Notes: a model not told the origin generated them from the sequence alone. A stretch of 64,000 nucleotides of DNA from Climacteris rufus (GCA_013398175.1 VZRZ01000213.1:103271-167270), one strand, 5' to 3'; numbered from the stretch's first letter, positions 1-14,639 are shown. Numbers and translations: made by a program.

Positions 1-3000
1 ACCCCTTCTCACTGAGACACATGCTCAGAAAAGCTGAAGAAACAAAAACAATCAACATTAATAATAAACTCTAACTTGCTCATGGTAAACCTCATTCATT
101 TTTTCAGTCATACTTCCCCACTTAAGAAGGTATTGCTTAAAAAAATCATGTCTTCTCCATTCCCCTTTGCCAACAAGCTCTGCTAACAGAAGACATGAAA
201 ATATTATGGCTGTCATTGTACTTAGATGAGCCAACCATCCTGCAGAGCTTGCTTTCCCTATAGCAACAGAATGGAATGGTCACAGCTATGAGAGGAGCAA
301 AGAGCAGCCTTTGATATTGGTTACAACAGTGCAAAACACTGCCAGAAGCTGAGTCAGTCATTAATATCAGTGGAATTATTGTTCTGATCAATTTGTCTCC
401 TGGTTGGGGTGCAGGTTGGTTTTTCTGAGCACCATGGAAAAACCACCTCCTGCTCCCAGTCCCTTCCCTGGCTGTGATGTGCAGACGTTGCACAGGATCA
501 CAGAACACCTCGGTCACAAAACGTGGCTGAATTATGGATGAAGGAATTCAGGTGCAAAGACACTGGAAAAGACATTATGTACCCAAATGTACAGTGAGAA
601 GGAGACTCTTAAACAGGAACGGATTTAGCTTCCCTGCTCTCCAGGCAGGCAGGTACATCTGCATTCCTCCAGTACATAGGGAAATTACAGTGTAGACAAA
701 ACAGTACAATGGTTCAAAGGTATTTTTGACACTGCAGTGTTGGTCTGCCCTACATACTCTGACACCTGATTTAGGCTGTTAAGTAGCAGCTATTCGGCAA
801 AACAACTCCTTCTGCAGACATCCATCTCCCTCTGTGGACCAACAACACACAACATCACCACTGTCACTTGCCAAGGATTTGATGTCTGAATTTCATCCCC
901 AGCTTCCCCAAATGCAGCCACATGCCAGGGACCCCAAGCTCAGTGAAGTGGCCGAGCCAGGAATGAATGGGAGCCAGGTCTGGTCCTGCTGCAGGGCCCT
1001 GCTCCTGCAAGGAATCTTTCCCAAGCATCCCAGCTGCCAGAGGAACACGCCTTGTCTGCCCCTGCTGCTCACTGCCATGGATCAGGGGACTGTGCAGCAC
1101 AAGGGCTCCCATCACATTTCACCCATCAACATAACAACTGAATTCATATGATTAAGTAATCTCCAGGAAGCACTAAACATTATAAACTATGACACTAAAG
1201 TGGTCCCAGAAATACCAACATCATCATGTTCTTTCTCATGTCTCTACAGGAGCCTTTTCCAAAAGTTAAACTTTGTAGACGCACGAAAGGACCTTTCTTT
1301 CCTATGAGTTCAGGCAGTGAGGATAAGAAAATACCAAGAAATTTCACAACAAATGCACAGCATAAGAAACTGTATAATCAATGCAAACTCAGTGGATATT
1401 TTGGATACTTCAGTAGCACACAGGCAGCATGCAAAACAGAAAAAAAGCGGGATTACCAGTTCAGTTTCTCCTGATCCTGATCCAGAAACCTAGCAAGGCA
1501 GTCAGTGCACACACATTTTGTATTTAGCACTAATTAGCAAGTTTAATCCAATATCCATCTTGATCTTCCCAACTGCTGTGAAGCACCTTCATTGATTGTG
1601 CAACAGTTTACAAAGCTCTGCCAATTTTCAGTGATTAAAATCTTGGCAGCAGTTGCCCACCATCACGGTGCAGCCTTTAAAATAACAAAAACAATCCCAC
1701 TCAATAAATAATAAGAGCATTTAATAACAATTTGTGGATGATGTGTGCTTTTCTGGGCAGAACCTAACTCCTGATCTTTGAAATGCAGGGTCATGTTTGC
1801 TTTATGTTTTAAACTTTTCTCTGGCTCAGGCAGATGAGAGCCTAACCTTTCCTTCCCTTTTCTTTTCTTTTTAATGAAAGCTGAGATTTGCCTACAACAT
1901 TGTGACTATAGCAACCAGACTAGTTTTTATCACTGGGGTATTTTTAGCTGCTGGACCAGGTGACATGACTGCAGCAAAGGCACTTCCATGGCACCTGTCC
2001 AGTTGGTTATTGTTGTGATACAGCCAAAAACAACCATGTTACTGCCTTTTTGCTCTGAAGTGACCCAAGTTATAGCTGATGTCAGGTCCCTCTTCTGCTG
2101 CACCCACCCGTTCTGAAGGGTGAGTTTCTGTCCCATGAGGGCACAGCAGCAGTAGTTCAAATGCATTTCAGTGCTACTGCAAGAAGGTTTTGCCCGGTTT
2201 ACGAGGGTCCTGCCCCACAGGAGAGTCCTGGAGAAGGTCAGGTTATTTGTATGTGCATGTCCATGAAAAAAATCACACCAAGGAAGGGCACTCATGAGCA
2301 AACTGAGCATTTTCCTCACTGTTTTTCTCTTCCTGCCCACACTCAATTTATGCTCTTCTGACAATCATAAAATAAAGGGGTTTTGTCAGTCCAGCGCAAA
2401 CTTAGTGAAATTAAGTGGTTTACCTGGCTATAACCAAAGGTTAAATTCACATATTTTCCTGCTGACTTCACTGCATTTAACCTTTGAAGCTTGGTTGTGA
2501 AAATCCCTAGCCCATCCATGTAAAACAAATGGAAAAACTCAGAGAGTGGCACTATTTGGGATTACTCAGGGATGTTTGAGCAGGTATTACTTTTGCCTCA
2601 CTCAGAGCACTGCAGAAATGATTTCTCTTTCTCTAAAAAACCAAGACATCCCTTTGCTCTGCACACACCTTCCCAGGGACCAGGCAGAGGGGCAAAATTA
2701 CTGCACACCCTCCCTATTTTAAAGGTAAAGTTGAACCACTTGTCCAGCCACAACTTCCTTTATCTGAAAATGACTCTGGAACAGAGATGGCTCCCAGCAG
2801 ATCCAGGACAGGACGTGGAGGCACAAGCACAGCAGGACCTGTCCTACAGGGGTCTGTGAGAGCAGAGCTGCTCCAGGGAGCTGGTGAGGACCTTGGGACA
2901 CAGACCTGCAGAGAAACCAGCCTGGTCTCAACTACCTGGAGGAGGGATGAAAAGGGGTAGAGGGAGAGAAAGATTGGGGTATGTGTTCAATAGGGGAAAA

Positions 3001-6000
3001 AGTGGTTCTTTAATCAAATCAACTAAACAGGCAAAAGCCTTAAGTCTGAACTAAGGTTTTTATTGTATTTGTGTGGCCAAATTCACAGGGAACAAAGCAT
3101 TCACAGCTATTTACAGGTTCTTCTGAAAATCTCTTCTGCCTCATCCCTCACCAAAGGTCTGCTCTTTCCTCAGCTCTCCAACAAGTTTGTGTGGTAAGGA
3201 CAAGATTTCCTGTGGCCCATGAGGTAAGATAGAATGGGGGAGAGCTCTACAGAAAAGGCATTTTAAAGACTCTGCCTTGCAGGAGGGGGTGTTGGAGCAG
3301 GCAGGAATTATTTTCCAGGAGTGTGGTACATCTAATTACATTTGCTGTTGTCCAGTGAGGGGCTTCAATTCAGAACAATAAATGCATTTTTGCCCAGTTT
3401 GGGTTCATCCATCTCCTTAATTTTTAGCATTCTCCTGCCAGCAGCAACAAAAGCCAATAAAATCAAACATACCTGAATTCTACCGAGGTCAGCAGTATCA
3501 GGAGCTGGAGGCGACGTGCCCCACACGGGTCTGTGGGAGTCAGTCCCACTCTGACACTTGTTGCAGAACTCGAGCAGTTTACTGAGCTGAGACTGGCCAA
3601 GGGCACGGGTGTCATTGCCTCCTGCTCAGGAAACATCCCTGCTACAGAAAACACCAGCAGCAAACAATCAATTAGAGGAACAAAGAAAGAGTTCAGAGCC
3701 AGGACTACAAACTCATCAGCATTTCTTTCTCTTTTGTCACCAGTGTCACCTTGTGCTTCCTGAGGGTCTGATCCTGCTTTTGATGCAAAAGCATCAGCAA
3801 GAGCTGCATGAACATGGCAAGGACAGACAGACCCTGTGAGGAAAATCACTCAACACTGCCAGAGTGGTCTCAGACAAGTGAAAATGCTTTTGACACAGGA
3901 AGAGATGCAGGGGCACACCAGTAGATGCAGCAGATAGTACATATTTCTACATCAGCACTCACCGTGTTATGAAGAGTTTCATTGAACAAAAGATCTGGCA
4001 AAAAACTCCTTGAGTGATTCCAGATTGCAGCACACACCCCACCACATGCCTCTTCTCTCCCCAGGGCATTATATTTCACCAAAGTGGTGACAAGTGTTAA
4101 GTGCCACAGGCTGTTAACCACCCACACAGAGCAGTGGTTCCCTGCCACTTGCCACTGTGCCTTCCCAAGAAGAGCAATTCCTCCAGGCCCCCAAAGCCCC
4201 CACATCTTACACAGGTACATTCCTCCTCCTGTAGTGGGAACACAGCACAGGTACACAGGCCTGTGATAGCAGAATGTAATTTTCAGATCTTTGCCTACAG
4301 GGTGAACAACCAGATGCTGCCAACAGCCAGAAAATTTGTGATCTAATTTAGAGGCAGCCAGGCATGCCTTTTCTCCAGGCCCTTTGGAAAACAGAGCTGG
4401 GTTTCCACTTTTATATGAACTAGCAATTTTTAAATTTTTTTTTTGTTTTGAAGTGCTAAACAGTGTTCATCTTTTCTCCACAGAGCAGCATGCTGAGACA
4501 GAAGTGAAGGCACACTGTTGGCTGGGCATGCAGCCTCATGCTCCCACTGGATGGCAGGTCAGGCACAGGGACAGTGACTTTGGTGCTGGCAATGGTCATT
4601 CACAAAGGGGCGAAGTAGGGGTTTACAATTAATTTTTGCCACAGCTGCACCATTAAATGTTTAGATGGTTGTTCTAAAATTTTTCATGCACTTTCTCTCT
4701 AGCCCACCAATGCTGTACAAAAAATATGGTTACAACGAGTGATAGGAGATTTCAGCTGCAATTTTAGTGCACAGCATCCCATTTTCCCTCTTCAACCCTG
4801 CCCCCTGTGGAGTGTTAGAGATGGGCTCAGAAATATCTACAAACAGGCCAGGGATCTTTTTACCCCTCTTCCAGAAAATTTCTGGGTAAAATCTGCTTCT
4901 TCCAGTCGAGCTAAAAATACTGCAAGAAAGTCTCTCATTGTGAAGCAGCACTTGGAAAGGTTTCCTAAAATTCACAGGCTGGCACTGAGAGTTTGAGCTC
5001 CTGAGATTTACACTTGGCTCTTGCTCTGAACTGTTGTGTGTTACATGGCTTTGTTCCCCTTTGCCCCTAATGCACCTGGACAAGTGACAACCACAGGAGA
5101 TGCCAGCATGTCCAGAGTGCCCAGGCTCTGCCCAACTGCAGCTGGAGCACGAGGTGCCCCACACAACCCTGGGACCACAGGCTCGTGAGGGAGACACCGG
5201 CTTGGCCCCTGGTAATTTGGATGAGGAGCCTTTTTCCTGGGAAAGGCTTTCAGGGGTGACACCACCCCAACTCCAGCCTGTCTCCCCTGTGATACCTCGT
5301 TCTGACTCTGTCCCCAGGAGATCACCCAGCAGATGAGCTGCACAGAGATACGGTTGACATCTGAAAGAGCTGGATTCAGGGCAAAGAAATCAAAAGATAA
5401 CCCACACCTTGGCAGTCTCACCCCTTGTCCTAAAGGAAAAGGTTTCCCTTTCCACCTTTTCTTCCCAAAAGTGACTCTGAAGGGGCACGGGGGCACTGAT
5501 GCCATCTTTGCTCATCAAGGCAATGCTGTCCTTTTGGCCACCAGCACTTCCTAGCTGTGCCTGTCACCAAAAATAAGAGTTTTACTCAACTCGTCACTAT
5601 GCCTGCTGGCTCTCCTAGGATCCTCCTGGTGCAGGGAAGGAGACACAGAAACCCAGGGCTAAAAGTGAGTCCTGAAGAGGAAACAGGTACCAGCAGCTCA
5701 GCTCCTTGTTCCCATCACAGCAGAGTGTCAGGAGTCATCTGCTAACCTGACTTAGCAGTAAGCATTGCTGCCTCAGTCGGGAGAGCTCTTTAGAGGTAAA
5801 CCCACTGCCTGGTAAGGGCTCGGCTGATGCTGGGGAACTTGCACCCTCTCTTCCTGAGTTAGATCCAGTTTATAGGAGCAATTGCTTCCACATCCTCCCT
5901 TTGGGGCTCTCAAACCAGACAGATATTCAATGAAATTGGAAAGAAAACCCCAAATCAAGCCTCCCCTGTGAATACTTATTTCCAAAGAGCTCCTCAAACA

Positions 6001-6030
6001 GCCACTAAAAAGCTTTCCCGGGCTTTTTTT
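1..6030. other. 3' flanking intergenic DNA, no gene recognised
   Basis: The open frames here are short, overlap on both strands and show no family motif I recognise. There is no exon-like frame bounded by good splice sites that continues elsewhere. I see no intact transposon and no long tandem repeat. The segment lies more than 22 kb beyond the TBL1XR1 stop codon. An untranslated lncRNA exon could not be excluded by reading alone. Confidence 0.6.
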
Positions 6031-6145
6031 TTTCGGTGCTCTTCCCGACGATGCACCAGCAGAGCTGCAGGAAGGCAGAGGTGAGAAACGGGCGTGAGAC
6101 GCTTGCTCAGCAGCAGCTGCGGGCAGCCTCGGCAGGCGCACGGGG

Positions 6146-6397
6146 CATCCATCCGTCCGTCCGTCTGTCCATCCCTCCATCAATCCATCCGTCCGTCCCT
6201 CCATCCATCCACCCGTCTGTGCGTCCTTCCCTTCATCCATCGACCCGTCTGTCCGTCCTTCCCTCCATCCATCCTTCCCTCCATCCACCAGCCTGTCCGT
6301 CCTTCCCTCCATCCACCCATCTGTCCCTCCGTCCTTCCCTCCATCCATCCACCCATCTGTCCTTCCCTCCATCCACCCGTCTGTCCGTCCTTCCCTC
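6146..6397. repeat. CCAT/CCGT/CCCT tetranucleotide array
   Basis: About 250 bp of imperfect four-base units of the form CCAT, CCGT, CCCT and CTGT run directly into the N gap. Read as protein, it gives repetitive Pro/Ser/His or Asp/Gly/Arg strings, which are artefacts. The array is probably longer in the genome than shown. Confidence 0.9.
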
Positions 6398-6898
6398 NNN
6401 NNNNNNNNNNNNNNNNNNNNNNNNNNNNNNNNNNNNNNNNNNNNNNNNNNNNNNNNNNNNNNNNNNNNNNNNNNNNNNNNNNNNNNNNNNNNNNNNNNNN
6501 NNNNNNNNNNNNNNNNNNNNNNNNNNNNNNNNNNNNNNNNNNNNNNNNNNNNNNNNNNNNNNNNNNNNNNNNNNNNNNNNNNNNNNNNNNNNNNNNNNNN
6601 NNNNNNNNNNNNNNNNNNNNNNNNNNNNNNNNNNNNNNNNNNNNNNNNNNNNNNNNNNNNNNNNNNNNNNNNNNNNNNNNNNNNNNNNNNNNNNNNNNNN
6701 NNNNNNNNNNNNNNNNNNNNNNNNNNNNNNNNNNNNNNNNNNNNNNNNNNNNNNNNNNNNNNNNNNNNNNNNNNNNNNNNNNNNNNNNNNNNNNNNNNNN
6801 NNNNNNNNNNNNNNNNNNNNNNNNNNNNNNNNNNNNNNNNNNNNNNNNNNNNNNNNNNNNNNNNNNNNNNNNNNNNNNNNNNNNNNNNNNNNNNNNNN
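6398..6898. other. Assembly gap (N run)
   Basis: There are 501 consecutive N characters. The left side ends inside a tetranucleotide array and the right side begins inside a different 17-bp repeat, so the true length is unknown and at least one repeat boundary is missing. Confidence 0.99.
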
Positions 6899-6949
6899 AC
6901 AAACAGCGCCCCAAAACAAACAGCGCCCCAAAACAAACAGCGCCCCAAA
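6899..6949. repeat. 17-bp tandem repeat, three visible copies
   Basis: Three head-to-tail copies of the unit acaaacagcgccccaaa abut the gap, followed by a partial unit (gcagcgcc). The unit shares nothing obvious with the tetranucleotide array on the other side of the gap. The visible part is probably the end of a longer minisatellite. Confidence 0.85.
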
Positions 6950-7703
6950 GCAGCGCCGAGGGCCTTACAGCAGCGGGTGCCGGGCCCGCCGTGCAGCCGG
7001 CAGCTTGGGGGGCCGGCAGCACCGATCCACCGCCCTCTGTAATTATATTATTTACAATACTACAGACTAAGTTGTCAAACTCTTGGATGCGGCTTCTTGC
7101 CTTTCGCACCTCTGCAGACCGGGACATCCCAGCGCACCCTCCCACACAAGGAGGGTCACCATCGGCGTCAGCAAACGGGGGTGGCTCCTGAGATGGACAC
7201 CTGGGAGAGCCAGGACCACCCGCACGGTGTTTATCAGACACTTCACCCCTCGGCGGATGCTGGGCTGTGCATCCAGGCTGCTGTGCTGGGCTGGGACCAG
7301 CCACTGAGCCTGGGCTGGGTGGGCTCAGGCACGGGGGGAATTTGGTGCTGGCATCAGCACCTCCTCTGGAGAATCACAGGGTGAACCTCTGGAGAGCCAG
7401 CTGCCAGCCGAGGTGACAGGGAAGTGAGTTGAGTGATGCCCCTTCCTTATTCCCAATGGACTTTGTCTTCTAAGTGTCAGAATAAGAGCAGAAATGGCAG
7501 AAATTACAATTACTGGCATTTGTGTTCAATTCCTGCTCTGCAGGAACTTAGCTCTTCCAGCAATTAAAGAAAGGCAGCGATGTACTCAACACTGTAAACA
7601 TTTGCAGCCAGTAATCACCAACATCCCTTCCCCATCTGAGCTGCTGAGTGACTGCTGCCATCTACCCCTTTGCCCTCTCCACTTTTCTACTTAAAACTTG
7701 ACC

Positions 7704-7742
7704 AAAACCAAACCAAACCAAACCAAACCAAACCAAACCAAC
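7704..7742. repeat. (CCAAA)n microsatellite
   Basis: About seven units of ccaaa in tandem, slightly irregular at the left end. Confidence 0.9.
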
Positions 7743-10700
7743 AATTTTGCATTCCTTCAACAATCACAACCTACTGTTTGAGACACACACTTGGCTGTAT
7801 CAGCGCTTAAATCATTTCAGTAAAAATAGTGTGAAAGATACTGGTTCAAGCTACTCACATGCACTGGTGGTGTCCAATCCCACAGGCTAAAGGCCTTACA
7901 AATAAATGTCAGATACTCAACTGAAGTCTCTTACTGTGCAGAATTGTTGGCTTTCAAGGTGAGAAGGGCTGAAATGCAAACTGGAAGCTCATATTTAGTT
8001 CTCAGCCATTCCCTGAGGCTCCCATGGCTGATCTCAGAGACCCTGCCCAGCACCACAACCTGGACATGAGTTGCTCCGCAGCAGTGGAGTATTTGTGATT
8101 TTGGATGAGTGGATCTGTGGTTCAGTTTCCTAATCATCAGTGGAAAGACAGATGACTGCTGTAGGGGCTTGTGTGGAACTCTGGTATGTGAATTAAGCTG
8201 GTCACAAACATTTCTCTTCCAGTTCTCTGCCATCCAAGGGAACAAACCTGTCACCACAGTGCCCTGCTGCCAGCCTGGGAGAGCAGAGGGAGGATGCAGG
8301 ATATGCCCAGAGGCAGCCTGCTCCCTGTGCTGGCACGAGCTGGTGTGGTTGGGAAGCCATCAGCTGGCTCTTGCAGATGCCTTGTACAAACATTTACATT
8401 TTTCTGCAGACACCATTTGGTTTTATCTGTGTGCTTAAGCTTTTCTGTTGTAGCCAGCTGGGAGGGAAGAGGGTGATCCCAGACCACCCAGCAAGGTGCC
8501 ATGAGTGCTCCAAGCTCACAGCCCCCACGAGGATCCCTGGCAGTGGGGACTGAGGTATTCAGCATCACCAGGGACCAAAGCCAACAGGATTCAACACTGG
8601 GTAAAGGTCAAGTTGTGCACTTGAACTGTGTCTTACCTCAGAATTGCTTTCTGGGGAGTATCAGCCCTCTCTCAGTGCCTCCTGAGGATGCACTGAAGAA
8701 CCAGTGCTGTTCCCATGTACAGGTGGGTGAGATGGGGACAAAAGGACTCACCCAAATACCACTCCACATGTCCCAGCACTCCATGTGTCTCAGCACTCAC
8801 ACCCAGGGATCCCCAGGCCCTAAATCTGCCTTTTATTCCATCTTTTTTACACCAGGAAAAGCAACTTAAAGGTTTAAATCTCACCAAGGGTGAGTGATAT
8901 AAAATGAAAGTTTTCCAGAAAGCTGAATTTCTGAATTTCAGGGGAAATACTGACATCTTAAAATTTATTCTTATTCACTGTTAGGAGAAAAGCAAGCTTT
9001 TCTGTGAGACAAAGTCACAAAACTGTTCTGTTTCCATGATGTTGAGCCATTTCATTTTGATAATGTCAAAACATCCTAAAATATTGTCTTATGCAAACAG
9101 TAAACAGGTTATTTTAATAAGGCAAAATTAAATTAATTTATACAAGCAAGTCAGAATGATTTGTTTTGACTTCTTCCTTTGAAAGTTGTTGAATTACCAG
9201 AAACCTGAGATTTCAACACTAACAATACTGCCTTTCAAGGTAACTCCCCAAACTGTTTTAGTCCAGCTCTGCACGTAACAGCCAGACTGACTTCAGCCCC
9301 AGCAATAGCCATTGCTTTGTAGTTACCTGCTCCACAACACTCATGGGGCTCCCTTTGCTTTATCTTCTGCTGGTCCCTGGGACTGAGTGGGAAAAACTGA
9401 AGAAACTGGCACCCAGGTGACAGCTCAAAGGAAAGTTGTGGCCATCAGAAGCAAGAACCTGGAGAAGAATCGTTGTCACCTCTGTGCAATCCCCACGTGC
9501 ACCTATGGCTGAGACCAGCCCCTTCAATCTCGACTTCTGAAGCTGTACCAAACCACTCAGTCTGTGCTAATTTGTGATTAGGACTGGGTGATTTCTTGTG
9601 CACTCAGAGCCTTTGAAAGCAAGCTGGAAACCTGGGCCTGTCAGAGCTGTCTGAGCATTTTGACTTCTCCCTATGGTTACTGCTACCCAAGAAACTTCAG
9701 AGTGGGCTATTCCAGACCTCACCTTCCTTTCACATGTCATTTCCAAGTATTTCAGCTCCCATGAAAGGGCTGAGATTCTGGTCTTTGATGCTGCAAGCCA
9801 CGGCCCAAAATATTCTCCCCACGTTTTTTTTCCACCTGAGGATACAAAAATCCTCTCCCCAGCTACCACAGTTTGTGTCCTGCTTTTAAGAAATGCACAA
9901 AACCTCAAATACTGGTTACAGCTCCCAAAAGCAGTGAAGCCAGCCAGCTGTAATGCAATGCAGGCCCAGAAAAAAGAGAGAAAGTCTTAATTTCCACAAA
10001 ACCAGAGTGCAGGCAGTCTTCTCCCTGCACACATCACATGAGTGCCACTACAGACTATTTTGACAAGGGAAGGATCCTCTCTCTGGCACTTTGTTTTCCA
10101 TCTCCTCTGGCTATGGGTTCCTCAGAGTGCTAGCCATTGCACGCACTGCTATGGCACTACATGGTTTCTCCACCTATCTTAAAAAAGAATGGCAAAAGAG
10201 AGATCCATGAAACATTCAGTTAATACCTTTATACCAGGTAGCTTCTCCCATCAGTCAGTCTGGTAACCCTGGGGTGGTTGTAGGGAGGACCACAAGGGTC
10301 CAGGTACATTTTCCCCAGTCTGCCCCACCAGGAGCAGTGTGGTTTCTTCCCACTTCAACATCGTGGTTTACTTTTCAGGATGTTTTACTTTTCAGGATAT
10401 TTCTTCCTGACCACATCATCTAGTGCCCTGAAACACTGAAATAGATCAATTTAGAGATGACAGTTTTAATTCAAACCATAATTCCCGTTTTTATAAATGT
10501 ATCCTAAGTTTCTTGGTTGTTTGCATACTAAAGAGCCTGCCTTGTTTTTACTTTGCCACCCCTTTGTATTATATTATTTTTACAGCTGACAAGCACCGTT
10601 AGACTGTGAGAACGCTGCAGTGTCAAAAGCAGATTGAATTTGCTGATTGCTGGAGTTCTTTGTGCTGCTCACACAAAATTTCTCCTTTCCCCTATAATAC

Positions 10701-13700
10701 ATCTGTTGTTTGTATATTCGATAAAGTTAATATCTGTGAAATCAGTCATTTCCCCCAGCTCTAAATTATACTGCAACAGACAGAAGATTGACTCACTGTA
10801 TTGACAAGAGAGAACTCTCAACACTTATTATTTGTGGGGACTTGGAGAGATTACAAAAGCACACAGAATGGCTTTATCTGGGGAGTGTATTTCTATAGAA
10901 GCTGATAGGGTGATGTATGCACATTGTTAGTTTTTTAAAGACTTCTACTTTTCTAATATTTTTGGGGACAAATAACTAAAGAAATAACATAAATCAGTGT
11001 ATCATCCCCTTCCTCTCTTCATGCCAGTATCCTGTTTAATGCTGATCTCATGTGCAATATTTATGTCCACATAAATAATTCAGGAACCAATTAATCCAAT
11101 TATTTTATAATTACTTCTTATAATGGCATACAGCCCAAATCCCAGCAGCTTAATTGCTACTTAATGGGATATTTATGACACCAACACTAGTAAAGGATAT
11201 AGGCACTCTCACTTATTTCAGTTAAGGATGGGGCTTAAGCTACTGAACTCCTGATTTGGATTTCGAACACCTCCAAAGTCCTGGCATTTGAAGACACACA
11301 GGTTTTCATTGCAGAGCAAGAGGCTTCAGCTCCCCTATTTCACCTGTGTGAGGGTACAAGAGACAGCCCTCACTTACTGCAAGTGACAACACTGTACTGC
11401 TGCCCTTTCTCCAATGCCTTGGCTCTCCCAGAGGGCTGTGCTGGATTTTGTCTCTGGACTACCAGATATGACCACGTTTGCCCAGGTTGGCTTAACACAC
11501 TGCAGATGTAAGAGCACAGATCACTCTGAGCTCAGTCCATAAGCCTTGCTCAGTACATGGAAGCAGCCTGAATGTTAAGAGCATCTCAGATGGGAATCCT
11601 GGGATGCACCATGGATCCTGCCTTAATGAACCACCCTCAGCACCAAACTGGATGCTTAACTGAAGGACATCATCAAACAAGGGAGAGCAGAAATGTGTCA
11701 GAATTAAATGAAAACTTCCTTTACCTTTATTTAGAAATTAAGGGTTAGCTTGTTAGCTCTCCCTGCTTCAGCTTAGCAGGCCTGGGATTTTCCCATTATC
11801 CCTTCAGAGGAAAAAGTGAGAAAGAAACCTTGAAAAAGAAATGAGTGTTTATAGTGGCCTATCTAATTTGGTATTTGTACTCTTAAAGGTGATTTCAAGT
11901 GAGGAGGATATTTCCTGAGCACAGTGTGACACGCACTGCCTGCTATAAAAGCATCTTGTGAGGTTGTCTCACACATCACTTAAAATAATCCTCCTTAAAA
12001 ACACGAGAGCATTCCTTGGAGTGCCATATAATTAAATATGTGGTGTCTTTTCCCTTGTGCCATTTTTGAGAAAGGCTTTCTCTGCATAAACCTGGTTTAC
12101 CTCAGCTTCAGAAACCCTAAAGTTTGGGCAGTACAACATCTATAGGATTCAGGCATTTTGGATTCAAGGGACTGCATTTAGCTCAACCTGAATGCATTCT
12201 TGATTGATTTAAGTTAAGGGGAAATAAACAGTTCTTAAATGAAAAATGAACACCCACGAATCGGCTGGCACAGGTTTAAGTACACTCACAGAAAATCACT
12301 CCTTCTACCAGTGCAATTTTCCCTTTGTGAAGAAGTTCTAAAATGTTAATGGCTTTCAACTTGCAAAAACACAATGCTCTGAAACTTTGTCCTGTTACTT
12401 GTAAAGTGCATTGCGCTGAGAAGTACTTGATAATTAGAGGGAATGCACATTTAAAAGCTTAAGAATACAGCTTCTAACTGAGAGTCACTTAGGTTTTTAT
12501 GTTTGGTTTTATCTTTACAAGCAGCTAAATACATCCTCTAAAGTCTTAAACTAGTCCTAATCAAATGTTTCAGTCAGTGTATTTTCACAAGACCTGGAAA
12601 ATTTATTCCATTATGTTGCTATTAATGGTGGATATTTATGCATTAGGACGCAAAGGAGCAACTTCTACAATTCACATTTCACTAAGGAAAGTTTTGTAAT
12701 TACCCCAAGAGGGTGGGAATTGGAATTCTTATGTTTCTGCTGAGCTGTGGGACAGACATAATGTGCTGTCCCCAAAGGGAGTCCCTTTGACTCCTTTGTC
12801 CACTGAATGCACAGTAGCGTTGCTAAGAAATTATTGTGAATATACTCGATAAAAGGGTGACTTTTTTTTGGCATTTAATCCTTTCACCTGCATGGTCACT
12901 CCAGGGCGTGTTACTGCTGGTAAGGTTCTGAGAAATAGAGTAGTTTTATTGGTGTTTACGGGAGGTTAATGAGTTAATCCCTTTCTCTCTGACCTGGGTC
13001 ACAAAGCTGAGAAGCTGAATTTGTACCAACAACACTGGATAAGAGGTAGAACAGAGAAGTTTACAAGGAAATTACAGAGATTTTGAGTTGTTACTAAAGG
13101 TGTTTTCAAATGAGCCCTTTTTATTTGGGGAGAGTATTAAATTGTTCTGGAACCATCCAGCCTTTTAGAGAGAAAAGACCCACTCCAAGACCCAAAGACT
13201 GAAAACTTCTCCATTTCTAATAAAACCTGTGAGTTTTGTTCAATAAAAAAGAACATCTGACCTTCATGCTCCTCAATCCCTCAAATTCCAGTACTTGATG
13301 AGCAGGCAGGGCAGACAAGCAGTGCAATGACCTGAGGAACATCCTGAAGCAGGCAGCAGAGGTGTCAGAGGGACACAGCTCCAGCTGTGTTGCAGAAATC
13401 CCAAGGGAAGCTTAGAGGGAACATCCAGTTTCCTCTCCCATATCTGCAGAGAGCCAGGTAGATAACTCCAGCCAGACACTTCTAATCTCAGCCTCTGCTT
13501 CTTCTGTTTCTAATAAACTTGTCCCCAAGGACAAGGATATGAACAAGCGCCCTGGAAAGTCCACATTTTATCATTATAGGCCTTGCTTGTTACTTTTATG
13601 AGAACTTCTCACCAGTGATGCTGTGCCAGGACTGTGCTGGACCAGTACAGACTTGGGGGGCCAGTGCTGATCTCCAGTGTCCTCATTTGCCCTGGGGACC

Positions 13701-14639
13701 AAATACTATGTAAATTCAAGATATGGGAACAAAACTAAGCCCTGTCAAAGCCTCTCATGAAAAAAGGGAAGAATCCCATGCCAGGACAGCCCCTATCCTA
13801 GGGTAGCTCTCTACTGGTGTCCTCACTGGTCTGCCACATGCCAAGGTGGGCAGCCCAACCTTTGGCTTTTGCTTGTGCCAGTGTAGCCTCAAATTCAAGG
13901 AACTGTTGGGTTGCAATCTCCCACTGAAACAGCTCTATCTGGCTGCAACATCCAACAAAAGACTTTGTAGAGAAAGATATTTTATTCAAAAGAATGTCTT
14001 GAGCTTCGTGACTCCCCTGGCTGTGGTGGAAGGAGTCTCCTCCCGGAGCTGATGGTGATTTATCTGCTCTATTAAGCCCAGTGACAAAGCCCCGGTGCTT
14101 TCAATGGGACCAGAAATTAGACTGTCTGTGAAAAAGCAGGGATGGAGATTTCACCTCAGCTGCTCTGATTTAAATGCAGAGAAGCTCTTGTGACTCCTTT
14201 TGTGCTATTTCAGCTCTAAAGGAACAGAATGGATAGCAGACCTGTGCCATAATTGCCTAGGCTGAAACCAGCAAATAGTTCAAGCAAAAATATTTTTCAT
14301 GGAATTCCCAAGCATATTTGGGAAATTACTGATTGATTTCTCAAAAGTAACATGATTTCTTTTCATTTAATGATAACAAAAACAACAAATGAAAAAAAAA
14401 AACCACAACCAAACTTACAAAATCATTTGACACTTCTCACATACATTAAGAATATACTTACCTGGACACGGGTGTCTTTTATTCTCACATTTCTCTCAAA
14501 GTACAATTCAGCCAACAATAAATACCAATGTTCTATCCCCTGTATTTAACAAATAACATTCCATGGTAATTTCACAATCAACAATGCCTGGTGTTAAGAA
14601 TTCCATTATTAAATCTGATTGAATATGATTAAATATGGC

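Larger units (their letters stand above)
6030..7330. other. GC- and CpG-rich block interrupted by an assembly gap
   Basis: Base composition changes from AT-rich to GC-rich with many CpG dinucleotides on both sides of the N run (about 6040-6150 and 6945-7040). It contains a CCAT/CCGT tetranucleotide array, a gap and a 17-bp tandem repeat. The long open frames across it exist only because the repeat and the Ns carry no stops. This could be a CpG island or simply a repeat-rich GC segment; the missing sequence prevents a decision. Confidence 0.5.

Noticed and set aside
5773..7304. Several long open frames (230-390 codons) on both strands
   Set aside because: They consist of the tetranucleotide array and the N run, which contain no stops. 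The translation is repetitive and has no domain.
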